Assembly (NCBI GenBank): GCA_031279175.1
Contig: JAITJA010000121.1
Coordinates: 1-14,356 of the forward strand
From: Odoribacteraceae bacterium
GTDB taxonomy: Bacteria; Bacteroidota; Bacteroidia; Bacteroidales; Marinifilaceae
DNA: 14,356 nt
Direction: 5' to 3'
The notes beneath the pieces are model-generated. The model saw only the letters and a program-made list of their open reading frames with translations. It made no database searches and had not been told where the DNA came from. A program made the translations under genes and the position numbers. Of this stretch, positions 1-7,501 are shown piece after piece. Positions within the stretch are counted from its first letter, which is position 1; every line of letters starts with the position of its first letter.

Positions 1-157
1 CCACGACCGTGGGCGACGTTTCGCGCGGACGCGAAGGCTTGTCCACGACCGTGGGCGACGTTTCGCGCGGACGCGAAGGCCTGCCCACGACCGTGGGCGA
101 CACTTCGCGCGGACGCGAAACGTCGCCGCGACCCCCCGGGGAGCCTTCGCGAGCCGG
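1..157. repeat. 42-bp tandem array with TTCGCG-N4-CGCGAA palindromes (left array)
   Basis: TTCGCG begins at 20, 62, 104 and 146, an exact 42-bp spacing; the array is cut by the left edge of the window. The first three units carry the same 16-bp interrupted palindrome TTCGCGCGGACGCGAA (6-bp arms, 4-bp centre). Between them lies a second small palindrome, CCACGACCGTGG, seen at 1, 43 and 85. Units one and two are almost identical; the third decays after its palindrome and the fourth keeps only TTCGCGAG. A short frame stays open through it because 42 is a multiple of three, but I see no start context or family resemblance, so I treat it as non-coding. It lies just beyond the terminator of the uptake operon. 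Confidence 0.9.
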
Positions 158-194
158 TTTTACAGGAAAGGTATTCGGGCGCGCGTCGGGGAAA

Positions 195-228
195 TAAAAA
201 AGTATCCCGCCGGTGGGCGAGATACTTT
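195..228 (-). terminator. Intrinsic terminator of the FecR-SusCD operon
   Basis: The outer arms AAAGTATC (199-206) and GATACTTT (221-228) pair perfectly. A second stem CGCC/GGCG (208-211 with 216-219) stacks inside after one mismatch, leaving a four-base loop. Read on the minus strand, the hairpin ends in a run of T (complement of 195-201). It lies 27 bp past the stop codon of the last lipoprotein gene, which fits the end of that operon. Confidence 0.85.
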
Positions 229-254
229 CGAGTTGTCCGGCATGACCGGTAGGG

Positions 255-1769
255 TTAGTTGGTGGCCGTGATATTGACGTCGCGGAACAGGAAGGAGCGC
301 GCGTTGCCGTCGCCGGAAAAGGTTTGGAACGCGGGAAGCTCGACGTCGGACGTCGCGCCCTTGAAGTTATAGCAGTAGAGCGTCCAGCGGTTATCCTTGT
401 TCGCGAGCACGGCGAGGCACTGGAATGTCATGTTGTCGTTGTAGACATGGCGGACATGCGCGATTTTCTCGCCCTCGGGTAGGGTGATGATGTCGCGCGT
501 TTCCCGCCCGTTCGCGATGTTGTAAAAGCCGACGCGGTTATCGCCGGTGGAGTAATAGATGGCGCTGTTGACGTTGTGCAGCGCGTGGACGGTGGCGGTG
601 GTGATCTCGCGATCGGCGGCCACGGCGTACTCGTCGTAGACGGGGCTCATCATCCCGTAAGTGGCGTACTCGGGGATTAGCTCTATAATCTTGTACGCGC
701 CGGTGCTCTTGTCCTTGACGAGGGCGTACCCGGCGTAGAGGCCGCCGTATGATTCTTGTTCGCGCATGTAGACAAGGTCGACGTTCAGGTTGGTGCACGG
801 GGGGAGCATCCCGAAGTAGTCGGTGAGGGTGGTTAGCCCGGTGCCGAGGTAGCCGAGGTAGACGAAGGAGGAGGTGGCTCGGTCGAAGAGGATGAACCCG
901 CTACCGGCGCGGACGGTTTGCGGCGCGACGTCGGCCCCGCTGGTGGTGACCTGGTAGCCGAGCTTGCCGACGTTGTAGGCCCCGTACCAGAGGCAATGGA
1001 GGTTGGCGTCGTTGAGGAGTACGGTTCCCCCGTCGCAGAGGAACAGGGCGCGTGGCTGCTGTACGGCGGGGCGCTCGAAGAACGCGTCGTCGAAGCGCTT
1101 GAGGAGAGCCATGTCGTTGGCATGGTAGACGTGCAGGTCCGCGTCGGTGGCGACGAAGAAGGCGGGCTGGTCGTTGCGGCGCGTGACGGTCCCGTCGATG
1201 TTTTCTACCTCGTACCCGTAGTAGGAGGAGATGTATCCGTTGTTGACGGGCGCGCCGGCGGGGCGTTCGCCGTTGATGGCTTGCAGGATGTCGGCGTAGA
1301 ACTTGTTATCGCCGAGCCGGATGAAGTCGACGTCCGTGGCGCCGCCGGTTTCCTTGGTGATGAACCATCCGCGGCTGAATTCCTTGGTGACGTTGAGGAC
1401 GGTGCTGGCGTAGGCGCGCGTGAGGCGTTGTTTGTCCTGTACCTCGAGGAGGAGTTCGTACTTTCCGGCGGCGAGGGTGACGCGGTAGTCGAGGCTCCTG
1501 TCGCGCCCGATGGTGTCTCGCGGGCTGCCGGCGAAGGAGGGCACGGGGTAGACGTACCACGCGTATTGGTTCTCGTCTTGTTTTTCTCCCTCGATGACCG
1601 GGTTGATCTTGAGGGTGTCGAGCGAGATGATGGTGTATGCCTCGTCGATGCCGGAGATGGCCCCTGGCGCGACCTGTCCGGCCGGCAGGTAGGTGGTCAC
1701 CGGCTCTTCGGCGCAGGCGGCAAGCACGACGAGCGCGGTCGCCACGATGATGTGATATATCTTTTTCAT
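255..1769 (-). CDS. PKD-like family surface lipoprotein of the SusCD operon
   Basis: A 504-residue predicted lipoprotein. The start at 1769 is chosen because it gives a classic lipoprotein signal, MKKIYHIIVATALVVLAAC, with lipid-accepting Cys19; the open frame continues upstream to 1976 but that part overlaps the previous gene in a shadow frame. After the signal comes a region of about 100 residues with the look of a PKD/Ig-like beta-sandwich (residues about 40-130, including YAWYVYP and AGKYELLLEVQD). The remaining about 370 residues form a beta-rich domain that I cannot assign with certainty. Proteins of this type (PKD-like family lipoproteins, about 500 residues) often close FecR/SusC/SusD/DUF4843 operons in Bacteroidales. 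It is inferred to be an outer-membrane surface accessory protein that may bind the substrate. No catalytic motif was seen. It is the last gene of the operon, 23 bp after the DUF4843 gene. Confidence 0.8.
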   Translation of the reverse strand: MKKIYHIIVATALVVLAACAEEPVTTYLPAGQVAPGAISGIDEAYTIISLDTLKINPVIEGEKQDENQYAWYVYPVPSFAGSPRDTIGRDRSLDYRVTLAAGKYELLLEVQDKQRLTRAYASTVLNVTKEFSRGWFITKETGGATDVDFIRLGDNKFYADILQAINGERPAGAPVNNGYISSYYGYEVENIDGTVTRRNDQPAFFVATDADLHVYHANDMALLKRFDDAFFERPAVQQPRALFLCDGGTVLLNDANLHCLWYGAYNVGKLGYQVTTSGADVAPQTVRAGSGFILFDRATSSFVYLGYLGTGLTTLTDYFGMLPPCTNLNVDLVYMREQESYGGLYAGYALVKDKSTGAYKIIELIPEYATYGMMSPVYDEYAVAADREITTATVHALHNVNSAIYYSTGDNRVGFYNIANGRETRDIITLPEGEKIAHVRHVYNDNMTFQCLAVLANKDNRWTLYCYNFKGATSDVELPAFQTFSGDGNARSFLFRDVNITATN

Positions 1770-1792
1770 GATGATTGTTTTTGTGATTACTA

Positions 1793-2536
1793 TTAGAACC
1801 TGACCCGGGTGGATCCGTCGTCCTCGTAGAGGTACCCGTTGGCGGCCTCGTACTCGGCGAGTTTCTGTTTGGCTTTTGTCTTGAGGTAGTCTTTCATGTC
1901 GCTGAGCATTGTCGTGTTGTCGAATTCGGAGAATCCGACGCGGTCGATGATGAATCTCATTTTGACCGCTCCCCACGCGCCGAAGACGGATTGCCAGGCG
2001 GCGGTCCAGTTAGCGGGCTGCACGGCGAGGTCCGAGAAGCGGACGAGGAATCGGGATTGTTCCCGGATGCCGACGCTGAAATGTTCGTTGGTCGAGATCT
2101 CGAGGAGTAGCCGTCGTTCGGTACTCTTGAGCGACGGGTCCCGGAGGAGTATGATCGGCAGCTTGACCTTGACGGCGTTTGACGGTAGCGCGACGAGAGA
2201 TTTGACCTCGGGGTCGTCGAGGGCGATGTAGTGTGTCCCGGCGACGGCGTCGTCGTTCCCGGTGAGGATTTGCGCGACGGGCGCGTTCCGGGCGATGGAG
2301 GCGGGGCTTCCCGACAGGCGGACCTCGATCCAGAGGGTGTCGCGCAGGCGGCTGCTTTCCTCGAGATAGAAGGAGTAGGCGAGGCTGTCGAATTGTCCGT
2401 TCCCGCGATTGTCAAGGGTCCCCCGGTAGAAGTAGAGCGAGGGATCGTCCTCGTATTTGTTGACGGCGACTTCCTGACATGCCACCAGCAGGACGGGGAA
2501 TAGTAGGAATAGCCGCGTGATATGATTTGTTTTCAT
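1793..2536 (-). CDS. DUF4843-type lipoprotein of the SusCD operon
   Basis: A 247-residue predicted lipoprotein. The start at 2536 yields the signal MKTNHITRLFLLFPVLLVAC with lipobox LVAC and Cys20; the longer frame reaching 2629 would overlap the end of susD and lacks a signal peptide at its start. The mature part opens with YEDDPSLYFYRG and continues with DSLAYSFYLEE and DTLWIEVRLSG, a pattern typical of the DUF4843 family, which is commonly encoded between susD and a PKD-like lipoprotein gene. Its biochemical role is not established; a cell-surface accessory role in uptake is inferred from position. It starts 11 bp after the susD stop. Its start region AAAAACAATCACCATGAAAA differs by a single base from that of the next gene, and there is no Shine-Dalgarno sequence. 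Confidence 0.8.
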   Translation of the reverse strand: MKTNHITRLFLLFPVLLVACQEVAVNKYEDDPSLYFYRGTLDNRGNGQFDSLAYSFYLEESSRLRDTLWIEVRLSGSPASIARNAPVAQILTGNDDAVAGTHYIALDDPEVKSLVALPSNAVKVKLPIILLRDPSLKSTERRLLLEISTNEHFSVGIREQSRFLVRFSDLAVQPANWTAAWQSVFGAWGAVKMRFIIDRVGFSEFDNTTMLSDMKDYLKTKAKQKLAEYEAANGYLYEDDGSTRVRF

Positions 2537-2547
2537 GGTGATTGTTT

Positions 2548-4026
2548 TTAAAGGATTTCGAAGGTGGACTGCGTTTCTGGTAACGGCAACTTGTAGTTCG
2601 CGACGTTGATGGTGTAGGTGGACGGCCACGTGAAGCGGTCGCGCCCGTGTCGCTTGTAGAAGAAGAACATTTGTCCCTCGCCGTAGAACTCCTTGCGGTA
2701 TTCTTTCTCGAGGCGCTCGAGGATGATTTCTTCGGTGACGCCCGCGTCGGTGATTGTCGCGTCGAGGGAGTTATCCAGGTTTCGCGCGATCCGGTAGGCC
2801 GGGAACCGGTCGTGTTCCCCGTTCTCGATGGCGATGAAATACATTTCTGAGAGACGGATGAGCGGGATCACGTCGATGACGTCGCGGTCGTTGACGACGT
2901 ATTTCCTGAAATAGGAGAAGGTGGCGGCGACTCCCGTTTGCACGGCTCTTGTTTGCCACAGTCGATTGTTCCTGAAACGGATGTCGTTCGGGTGTTCGCG
3001 CGACTCGTAGGCGGTTTTGAGCAGCGTGGAGTCCTGCGTGTATGCCGTGGCGCTCTGTATGAATAGCGGCGTGACGACCTCGGAAGCGCGGGAGTTGTGC
3101 ACGGCGAGGATGTGTTCCGACGGGAATGTCAGCCGGCCGAGCATGGCGGCGGATTCTTCCCCGAGCCTGAACTTGGGCGATCCGTCCTCGATGTTGACGG
3201 CGTCGATGACTTCCCCGGCGAAACGGGCTGCTGCCGCGCGGTCCCCGATCCAGTGGTAGTAGCGCGCTTTCGTGGCCTTGACGGCGTAGTAGTTGAAGCG
3301 GCTCTGGCGGTAATAGTGGTAGGCGTCCGCGGGGCGGTTGTAGTCTTCGTATCCCTCGACAACTCCCGGCATGTTGAGAATGGAGTTGAAACAGGTGGTG
3401 ATGGGATCATTCGCGAGGAGTAACTCTGCCGTGTCAAGGTCAGCGAGGAGGAGACGGGCGAATTCCCCGTGGGAGATGCTCCGCAGCGCGTTGGGATCTT
3501 TTGTTACCGTTTTGACGTACGGGACGGCGGGTGATTCCGGTTTGATTTCCGCCGGGACGTCTCCCCATAACCTGGCGATCTCGAAGTGTAGGAAGGCGCG
3601 TAGTCCGATGGCTTCCCCCTTGATAAGCTCGTAGTTCCCGTTGGTGAAGAGGTCGCGTTTGTCGTCGATCTCCCCGAGGAGCGTGTTCAGGTTGACGATG
3701 GTCTGGTAATATGCCAGCCAGATGTCGGCTTCCAGGTCTTTGCAGGCGGTTTGCTCGTGGTCGAGCCTCCCGAGGTGATCGCCGAGGGTGTTCGTTGCGG
3801 CGATCCAGTGGTGCGTCATGAACTCCGGCAGTGTCATGGTCATGTTTTTCCCGTACAGGGTTGGCGCGGCCATTTGGATATAGGCCCCGGTGAGAACGTT
3901 CTTAAACCCGTCCTCGTTCTCGAACATGGTATTTTTCCTGATCTCCAGGGCCGGTTGAATGTCTAACCAGTCCGTGCAGGCCGCGAGGACGATGGGAATG
4001 ATGGCTATGAAATATCTTTTTTTCAT
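2548..4026 (-). CDS. SusD/RagB family nutrient-binding outer-membrane lipoprotein
   Basis: A 492-residue protein, the usual size for the SusD/RagB family. It begins MKKRYFIAIIPIVLAAC, a lipoprotein signal with Cys17. The mature N-terminus has the family hallmarks: DWLDIQP, then the helix FENEDGFKNVLTGAYIQMA (residues about 35-53). RAFLHFEIARLWGDVP follows in the TPR-like core, and there is a helical segment near the C-terminus (LEKEYRKEFYGEGQMFFFYKR) like that of other members. SusD proteins sit as a lid on the SusC barrel and capture substrate on the outer face of the outer membrane. The gene lies 24 bp downstream of susC, as expected for partners. Many SusD relatives bind glycans, but others serve peptides or other nutrients. 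Nothing in this operon tells which applies. Confidence 0.93.
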   Translation of the reverse strand: MKKRYFIAIIPIVLAACTDWLDIQPALEIRKNTMFENEDGFKNVLTGAYIQMAAPTLYGKNMTMTLPEFMTHHWIAATNTLGDHLGRLDHEQTACKDLEADIWLAYYQTIVNLNTLLGEIDDKRDLFTNGNYELIKGEAIGLRAFLHFEIARLWGDVPAEIKPESPAVPYVKTVTKDPNALRSISHGEFARLLLADLDTAELLLANDPITTCFNSILNMPGVVEGYEDYNRPADAYHYYRQSRFNYYAVKATKARYYHWIGDRAAAARFAGEVIDAVNIEDGSPKFRLGEESAAMLGRLTFPSEHILAVHNSRASEVVTPLFIQSATAYTQDSTLLKTAYESREHPNDIRFRNNRLWQTRAVQTGVAATFSYFRKYVVNDRDVIDVIPLIRLSEMYFIAIENGEHDRFPAYRIARNLDNSLDATITDAGVTEEIILERLEKEYRKEFYGEGQMFFFYKRHGRDRFTWPSTYTINVANYKLPLPETQSTFEIL

Positions 4027-4050
4027 TGTTCTTCATTTGAAAGTGAATAA

Positions 4051-7000
4051 TTAGAATCGTGCCGACAAGGAGAGCGAGAATTTACGGGCGAACGGGTAGT
4101 TGAGCCCGCGCTCTTGCCTGATGGTGGAGGAACGGAAGAGGTCCTCGGCGTATACTCCCAGTGAGAGGTATTCCAGGGAGGCGCGGCGCAGCCATGCCGG
4201 GTTGAACTCGTAGTCGATGTTGACGGTGCGACACTCGAGCGTGTTTTCCTTCATGACGAAGCGCGAGGAAGCTTCCGTGCGCGCGGTGTTCGTGACGCTC
4301 TTGAAGTAGGTGTGATCCCCGGGCGCTTTCCAGCGGTCGTTGAAGACCCTCTTGTCACCGTTGCTCCACGGGTCGTGGTTCTCGACCTTGTCGACGAGTG
4401 TCTGGTTGTAACTGTACCCGCCCGCGCGGTAACCGAAGACGAGGTTTAACGATAGGCCGCGGTAGCGGAATTTGCTGCCGAAAGTTCCCCAGACAAGCGG
4501 TTCGTTGACGCCGCAGGCGACCTTGTCGGAAGCCTTCCATGTATAGGTCTTGACGCCGTCGCGTCCGAGGAACAGTTCATTCCCGTTGGCGGGGTCGATA
4601 CCGAGGGATTGCACGGCGTAGATGGTGTTCATGGATTGCCCCTCCTCGAAGAGGAAACTGGGATTGCTCCCGGATTGTTCGAGGAGTAGTTCGTTGAGGA
4701 AGACGAGCGAGTTGGAGATTTCGAGGATCTCGTTTTTGTTGTGTGCGAGTGTCCCGCTGACGGACCAGGAGAGGTCTTTCGCTCGCTCGTTGATCAGGTA
4801 GAGATGCGCTCCTACCTCGACGCCGCGGTTACGTACCTTTCCGACGTTGGCCTTGTAGCTGTTGAAGCCGCTGGACGTTGGGAGATTGATGTCTGTCAAC
4901 ATGGCTTCCGTGAGTTTATTGTAGAGGTCGACGTTGAGACGGAGTCGATTATTCTTCAAGGCGATCTCTATTCCCGCGTTCAGCTGGTTGGTTTTCTGCC
5001 ACGTCAGGTCGGTGTTCCCGAGCCCCAGCAGGTACGCGCCTTGCCAGTAGTGATAGTTCTCCTGATCGAAGAAGCGGAAGGTCGCCAGGGCCTGGTAAGG
5101 GTTGAAGTTCTGCGCGCCGGTGGTGCCGTACGAGAGGCGGAAGCGGAGACTATTGAAGATGTCGCTATCGCGGACGAAGTTCTCGTGGTGCGCGTTCCAC
5201 CCGATCCCCGCGGACCAGAAGGGGGCGATCTTGTCGTTGCTCCCGAACTTGGACGATCCCTCGAGCTTTCCCGACACGTCGGCGAAGTAACGGTGGTCGT
5301 AAGTGTAGTTGATGTTGATGATTCCTCCTATTCTACGGGAATGAGCCTCGTCTTCTTCCGGTTTGCCTCCCAGGGCGTAAGCGGCTGCCATGCCGAGACG
5401 TCCCATGTTGGCAGAAGCGAATCCCTCGGCGGAGATGAAGAGTTCTTCTTCTCTCTCCTCGGCAAGACTACCACTCAAGCCGATGCTGAGGAGATGGCGG
5501 TCAAGGAAGTTCTTGCTGTAATTCAAGGTGAGGTCTCCCTCGTAGTTGAGTATTTCGTTGTTGGAGTAGTCGTAACTCCCGCGCCGCTTGTAATCCTCCC
5601 CGGAGAGTCCCTCGAAGCTGGTGTTGTCAAGAGAGAGGTAGAGGTCGCTGCGCCCGATTTGCTTCGTGATCCCGAAACGTCCCCGCGCCAGGAGGTCTGG
5701 GGTGATGCTCCAGTCGATGGAGAAGTTCTCGTGTATCTGGGTGTATCCCGTGGTATTCCTCGCCGGCAGGGTGGCGTTGTACAAGGGGTTGCCCACTTGT
5801 ATTGTCCGGTTGTTCGTCATTGTTTGATTGTCCAGCATCTTCTTCAGCTTGCCGTCATCGTCGTAGGGAGCGTAGTAGGGGTTCAGCGTCGTGTAGTCGA
5901 AGAAGTTCCCGTAGTGAGAGTTGGACGTGCGGTTGAATCCCAGCGAGAGGTTGTTCATGAATTTTAGTTTCTTGAACTCGTACTGGAAGAAGAGGGAGGC
6001 CGTGAGGGTGTTCCGGTAGGATTGTTTCATGATACCGGTGATGTTGTTGTAACCGATGCTCCCGGCGTACTTGAATTCCTTGTTTCCACCCTCTGCCCGC
6101 AGGCTGTGCCGCTGCCCGACGCCGACGCGCGTGGGGTATCCTAACCAGTCGGTGTCCACGCCCCGCTCGACCTCGATGAGCCGCCGGTTGTACAGTTCCA
6201 TGTATTCTTGCTCGATGGCAGGGTTGCTGTTGATGTAGATGCCCGCTGCTTGCTCGTAAGCTAATTTCTCGCGGGCGTTCATCAGGTTATACGAGGAGAG
6301 GTCTGGCGCTTCCACGTTGAGATTGAGCTTGTAGGTGAAGCGGATCTCTCCTTCCGGCGGGCGCTTGGTGGTAATCACGACGATACCGTTCGCCCCGCGT
6401 GCCCCGTAGAGGGCTGTCGCGCTGGCGTCTTTCAGGATGGTCACGGACTCCACCTGCTGGTCGTCCATGTCCATGACCCGTTGCAAGGAAGCCTCGAAAC
6501 CATCCACGATGAACAAGGGAGCGTTGATCCCGCGCTGTGTCTGGTCGTCCTGCAACTCGCGCACGTTCGCGTCCATGATGGAGCGCCCGCGGAGGGTAAT
6601 GTCCGGAAGATGATTGGGGTCAGAGCCGTTCTCGATGTTGTCCATGATGTTGAAGCTGGGATCGATATTCCGGATGGTGGCGATGATGCTCCTGTTCCCG
6701 AAGTCCTTTAGTTCTTCCGCCGTGATGGTGGTGACGGACCCGGTGTAGCTTTCGCGGGCTTTCGTGAAGATACCGGTGACGACGATTTCCCCCATGTCGT
6801 AAATCTCTTCTTCCAGCACGATGGTTAACGGACGCGAGAAGGTTGCTTCAACTTCCCGCGTTTGCATCCCGATAAAGGAGATGACTAACGCGTACTCGCC
6901 CGCCGAGGGGAGAGCGAGGGAGAAATTTCCCTCTTTGTCGGCGGAGACCCCGGTGGATGTGCCCTTGACGCGTACCGTGGCGCCGGGGATCGGCAGGCCG

Positions 7001-7416
7001 CGAGCGTCAACGACTTTCCCCTCTACTTTCCTTGGGGGCTGTGCCTGTAACGAGGCGCGAGAGATGACGAGGAAGTCTTCTACCCACTGGCAGGTGAAGC
7101 CACTTCCGCGCAGGGCCTGGTTCAGCACCTCATCGGCGGTCACGTCGGAGAGTTGCAGGGAAAGTCGCGGGAGATTCCGGAGTTGATCGTTGTTGTAGAT
7201 AACGACGCACCCCGATAGTCGTTCTACCTCTTTGATGAGTTGTTCGACGGATACTTCCTCGATAGCAATCGTTACCCGTTGTTGGGTGCGCGCGGGGGTT
7301 GCATTCAACTGGGCAAGCGTCAGCAGGAAGAAAAAGAGTTGTAATCGCATTATTTTCCAGAATTTACTCCTGATTTTTCCGGGAGAAAATCCCCCGGAGT
7401 GTGTTTCTTTTTTCAT
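4051..7416 (-). CDS. SusC/RagA family TonB-dependent transporter with N-terminal STN signalling domain
   Basis: A 1121-residue outer-membrane transporter. I start it at the ATG at 7416; a TTG four codons upstream (7428) is possible but less likely, and an internal Met23 is a further alternative. Domains: signal peptide about 14-45 after a basic N-terminus; STN (secretin/TonB short N-terminal) domain about 46-120, the part that contacts FecR-type regulators; carboxypeptidase-regulatory-like beta-sandwich about 130-203 (GKVVDARGLPIPGATVRVKG); TonB-box-like EIVVTG at 210-215; plug about 223-352 with the SusC signature APLFIVDGF and LYGARGANGIVVITTK (336-351); then a 22-strand-type barrel ending in a terminal Phe. 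It imports a SusD-captured nutrient using TonB energy. The STN domain implies that it also senses the substrate and signals to the upstream FecR. Confidence 0.95.
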   Translation of the reverse strand: MKKETHSGGFSPGKIRSKFWKIMRLQLFFFLLTLAQLNATPARTQQRVTIAIEEVSVEQLIKEVERLSGCVVIYNNDQLRNLPRLSLQLSDVTADEVLNQALRGSGFTCQWVEDFLVISRASLQAQPPRKVEGKVVDARGLPIPGATVRVKGTSTGVSADKEGNFSLALPSAGEYALVISFIGMQTREVEATFSRPLTIVLEEEIYDMGEIVVTGIFTKARESYTGSVTTITAEELKDFGNRSIIATIRNIDPSFNIMDNIENGSDPNHLPDITLRGRSIMDANVRELQDDQTQRGINAPLFIVDGFEASLQRVMDMDDQQVESVTILKDASATALYGARGANGIVVITTKRPPEGEIRFTYKLNLNVEAPDLSSYNLMNAREKLAYEQAAGIYINSNPAIEQEYMELYNRRLIEVERGVDTDWLGYPTRVGVGQRHSLRAEGGNKEFKYAGSIGYNNITGIMKQSYRNTLTASLFFQYEFKKLKFMNNLSLGFNRTSNSHYGNFFDYTTLNPYYAPYDDDGKLKKMLDNQTMTNNRTIQVGNPLYNATLPARNTTGYTQIHENFSIDWSITPDLLARGRFGITKQIGRSDLYLSLDNTSFEGLSGEDYKRRGSYDYSNNEILNYEGDLTLNYSKNFLDRHLLSIGLSGSLAEEREEELFISAEGFASANMGRLGMAAAYALGGKPEEDEAHSRRIGGIININYTYDHRYFADVSGKLEGSSKFGSNDKIAPFWSAGIGWNAHHENFVRDSDIFNSLRFRLSYGTTGAQNFNPYQALATFRFFDQENYHYWQGAYLLGLGNTDLTWQKTNQLNAGIEIALKNNRLRLNVDLYNKLTEAMLTDINLPTSSGFNSYKANVGKVRNRGVEVGAHLYLINERAKDLSWSVSGTLAHNKNEILEISNSLVFLNELLLEQSGSNPSFLFEEGQSMNTIYAVQSLGIDPANGNELFLGRDGVKTYTWKASDKVACGVNEPLVWGTFGSKFRYRGLSLNLVFGYRAGGYSYNQTLVDKVENHDPWSNGDKRVFNDRWKAPGDHTYFKSVTNTARTEASSRFVMKENTLECRTVNIDYEFNPAWLRRASLEYLSLGVYAEDLFRSSTIRQERGLNYPFARKFSLSLSARF

Positions 7417-7445
7417 AATTTCGCACAATCTTTAATTTAACAATT

Positions 7446-7500
7446 CTCTCCTCGTGGAGAGGTTATTTAGAGTCGCGGGGAAGGGTAACGGCCTTCCCCG
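7446..7500 (-). other. Two hairpins in the FecR-susC intergenic gap
   Basis: Directly after the FecR stop codon is a 9-bp GC-rich stem, CGGGGAAGG (7476-7484) with CCTTCCCCG (7492-7500) and a 7-base loop. A second hairpin, CTCTCC (7446-7451) with GGAGAG (7456-7461), follows on the way to susC. In the minus-strand transcript neither is followed by a good U run, so they look more like a partial terminator, a processing site or an mRNA-stability barrier between regulator and transporter than a full stop. On the plus strand the larger hairpin is followed by TTTATTTTT, but no plus-strand gene precedes it. Confidence 0.6.
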
Positions 7501-7501
7501 T

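Noticed and set aside
1..157. CRISPR array
   Set aside because: The segments between palindromes are themselves repeated, not unique spacers, the repeat core is only 16 bp, and no cas genes are present. The same holds for the right array.
918..1796. A 292-codon plus-strand frame opposite the PKD-like lipoprotein gene
   Set aside because: Low-complexity Val/Gly/Asp translation and no start context; the minus-strand gene has a proper lipoprotein signal and operon position.
4741..5967. A long plus-strand open frame (408 codons) antisense to susC
   Set aside because: It lies wholly opposite a clear SusC gene, its translation is Val/Glu/Gly-rich with no family resemblance, and such mirror frames are common in GC-rich genes.
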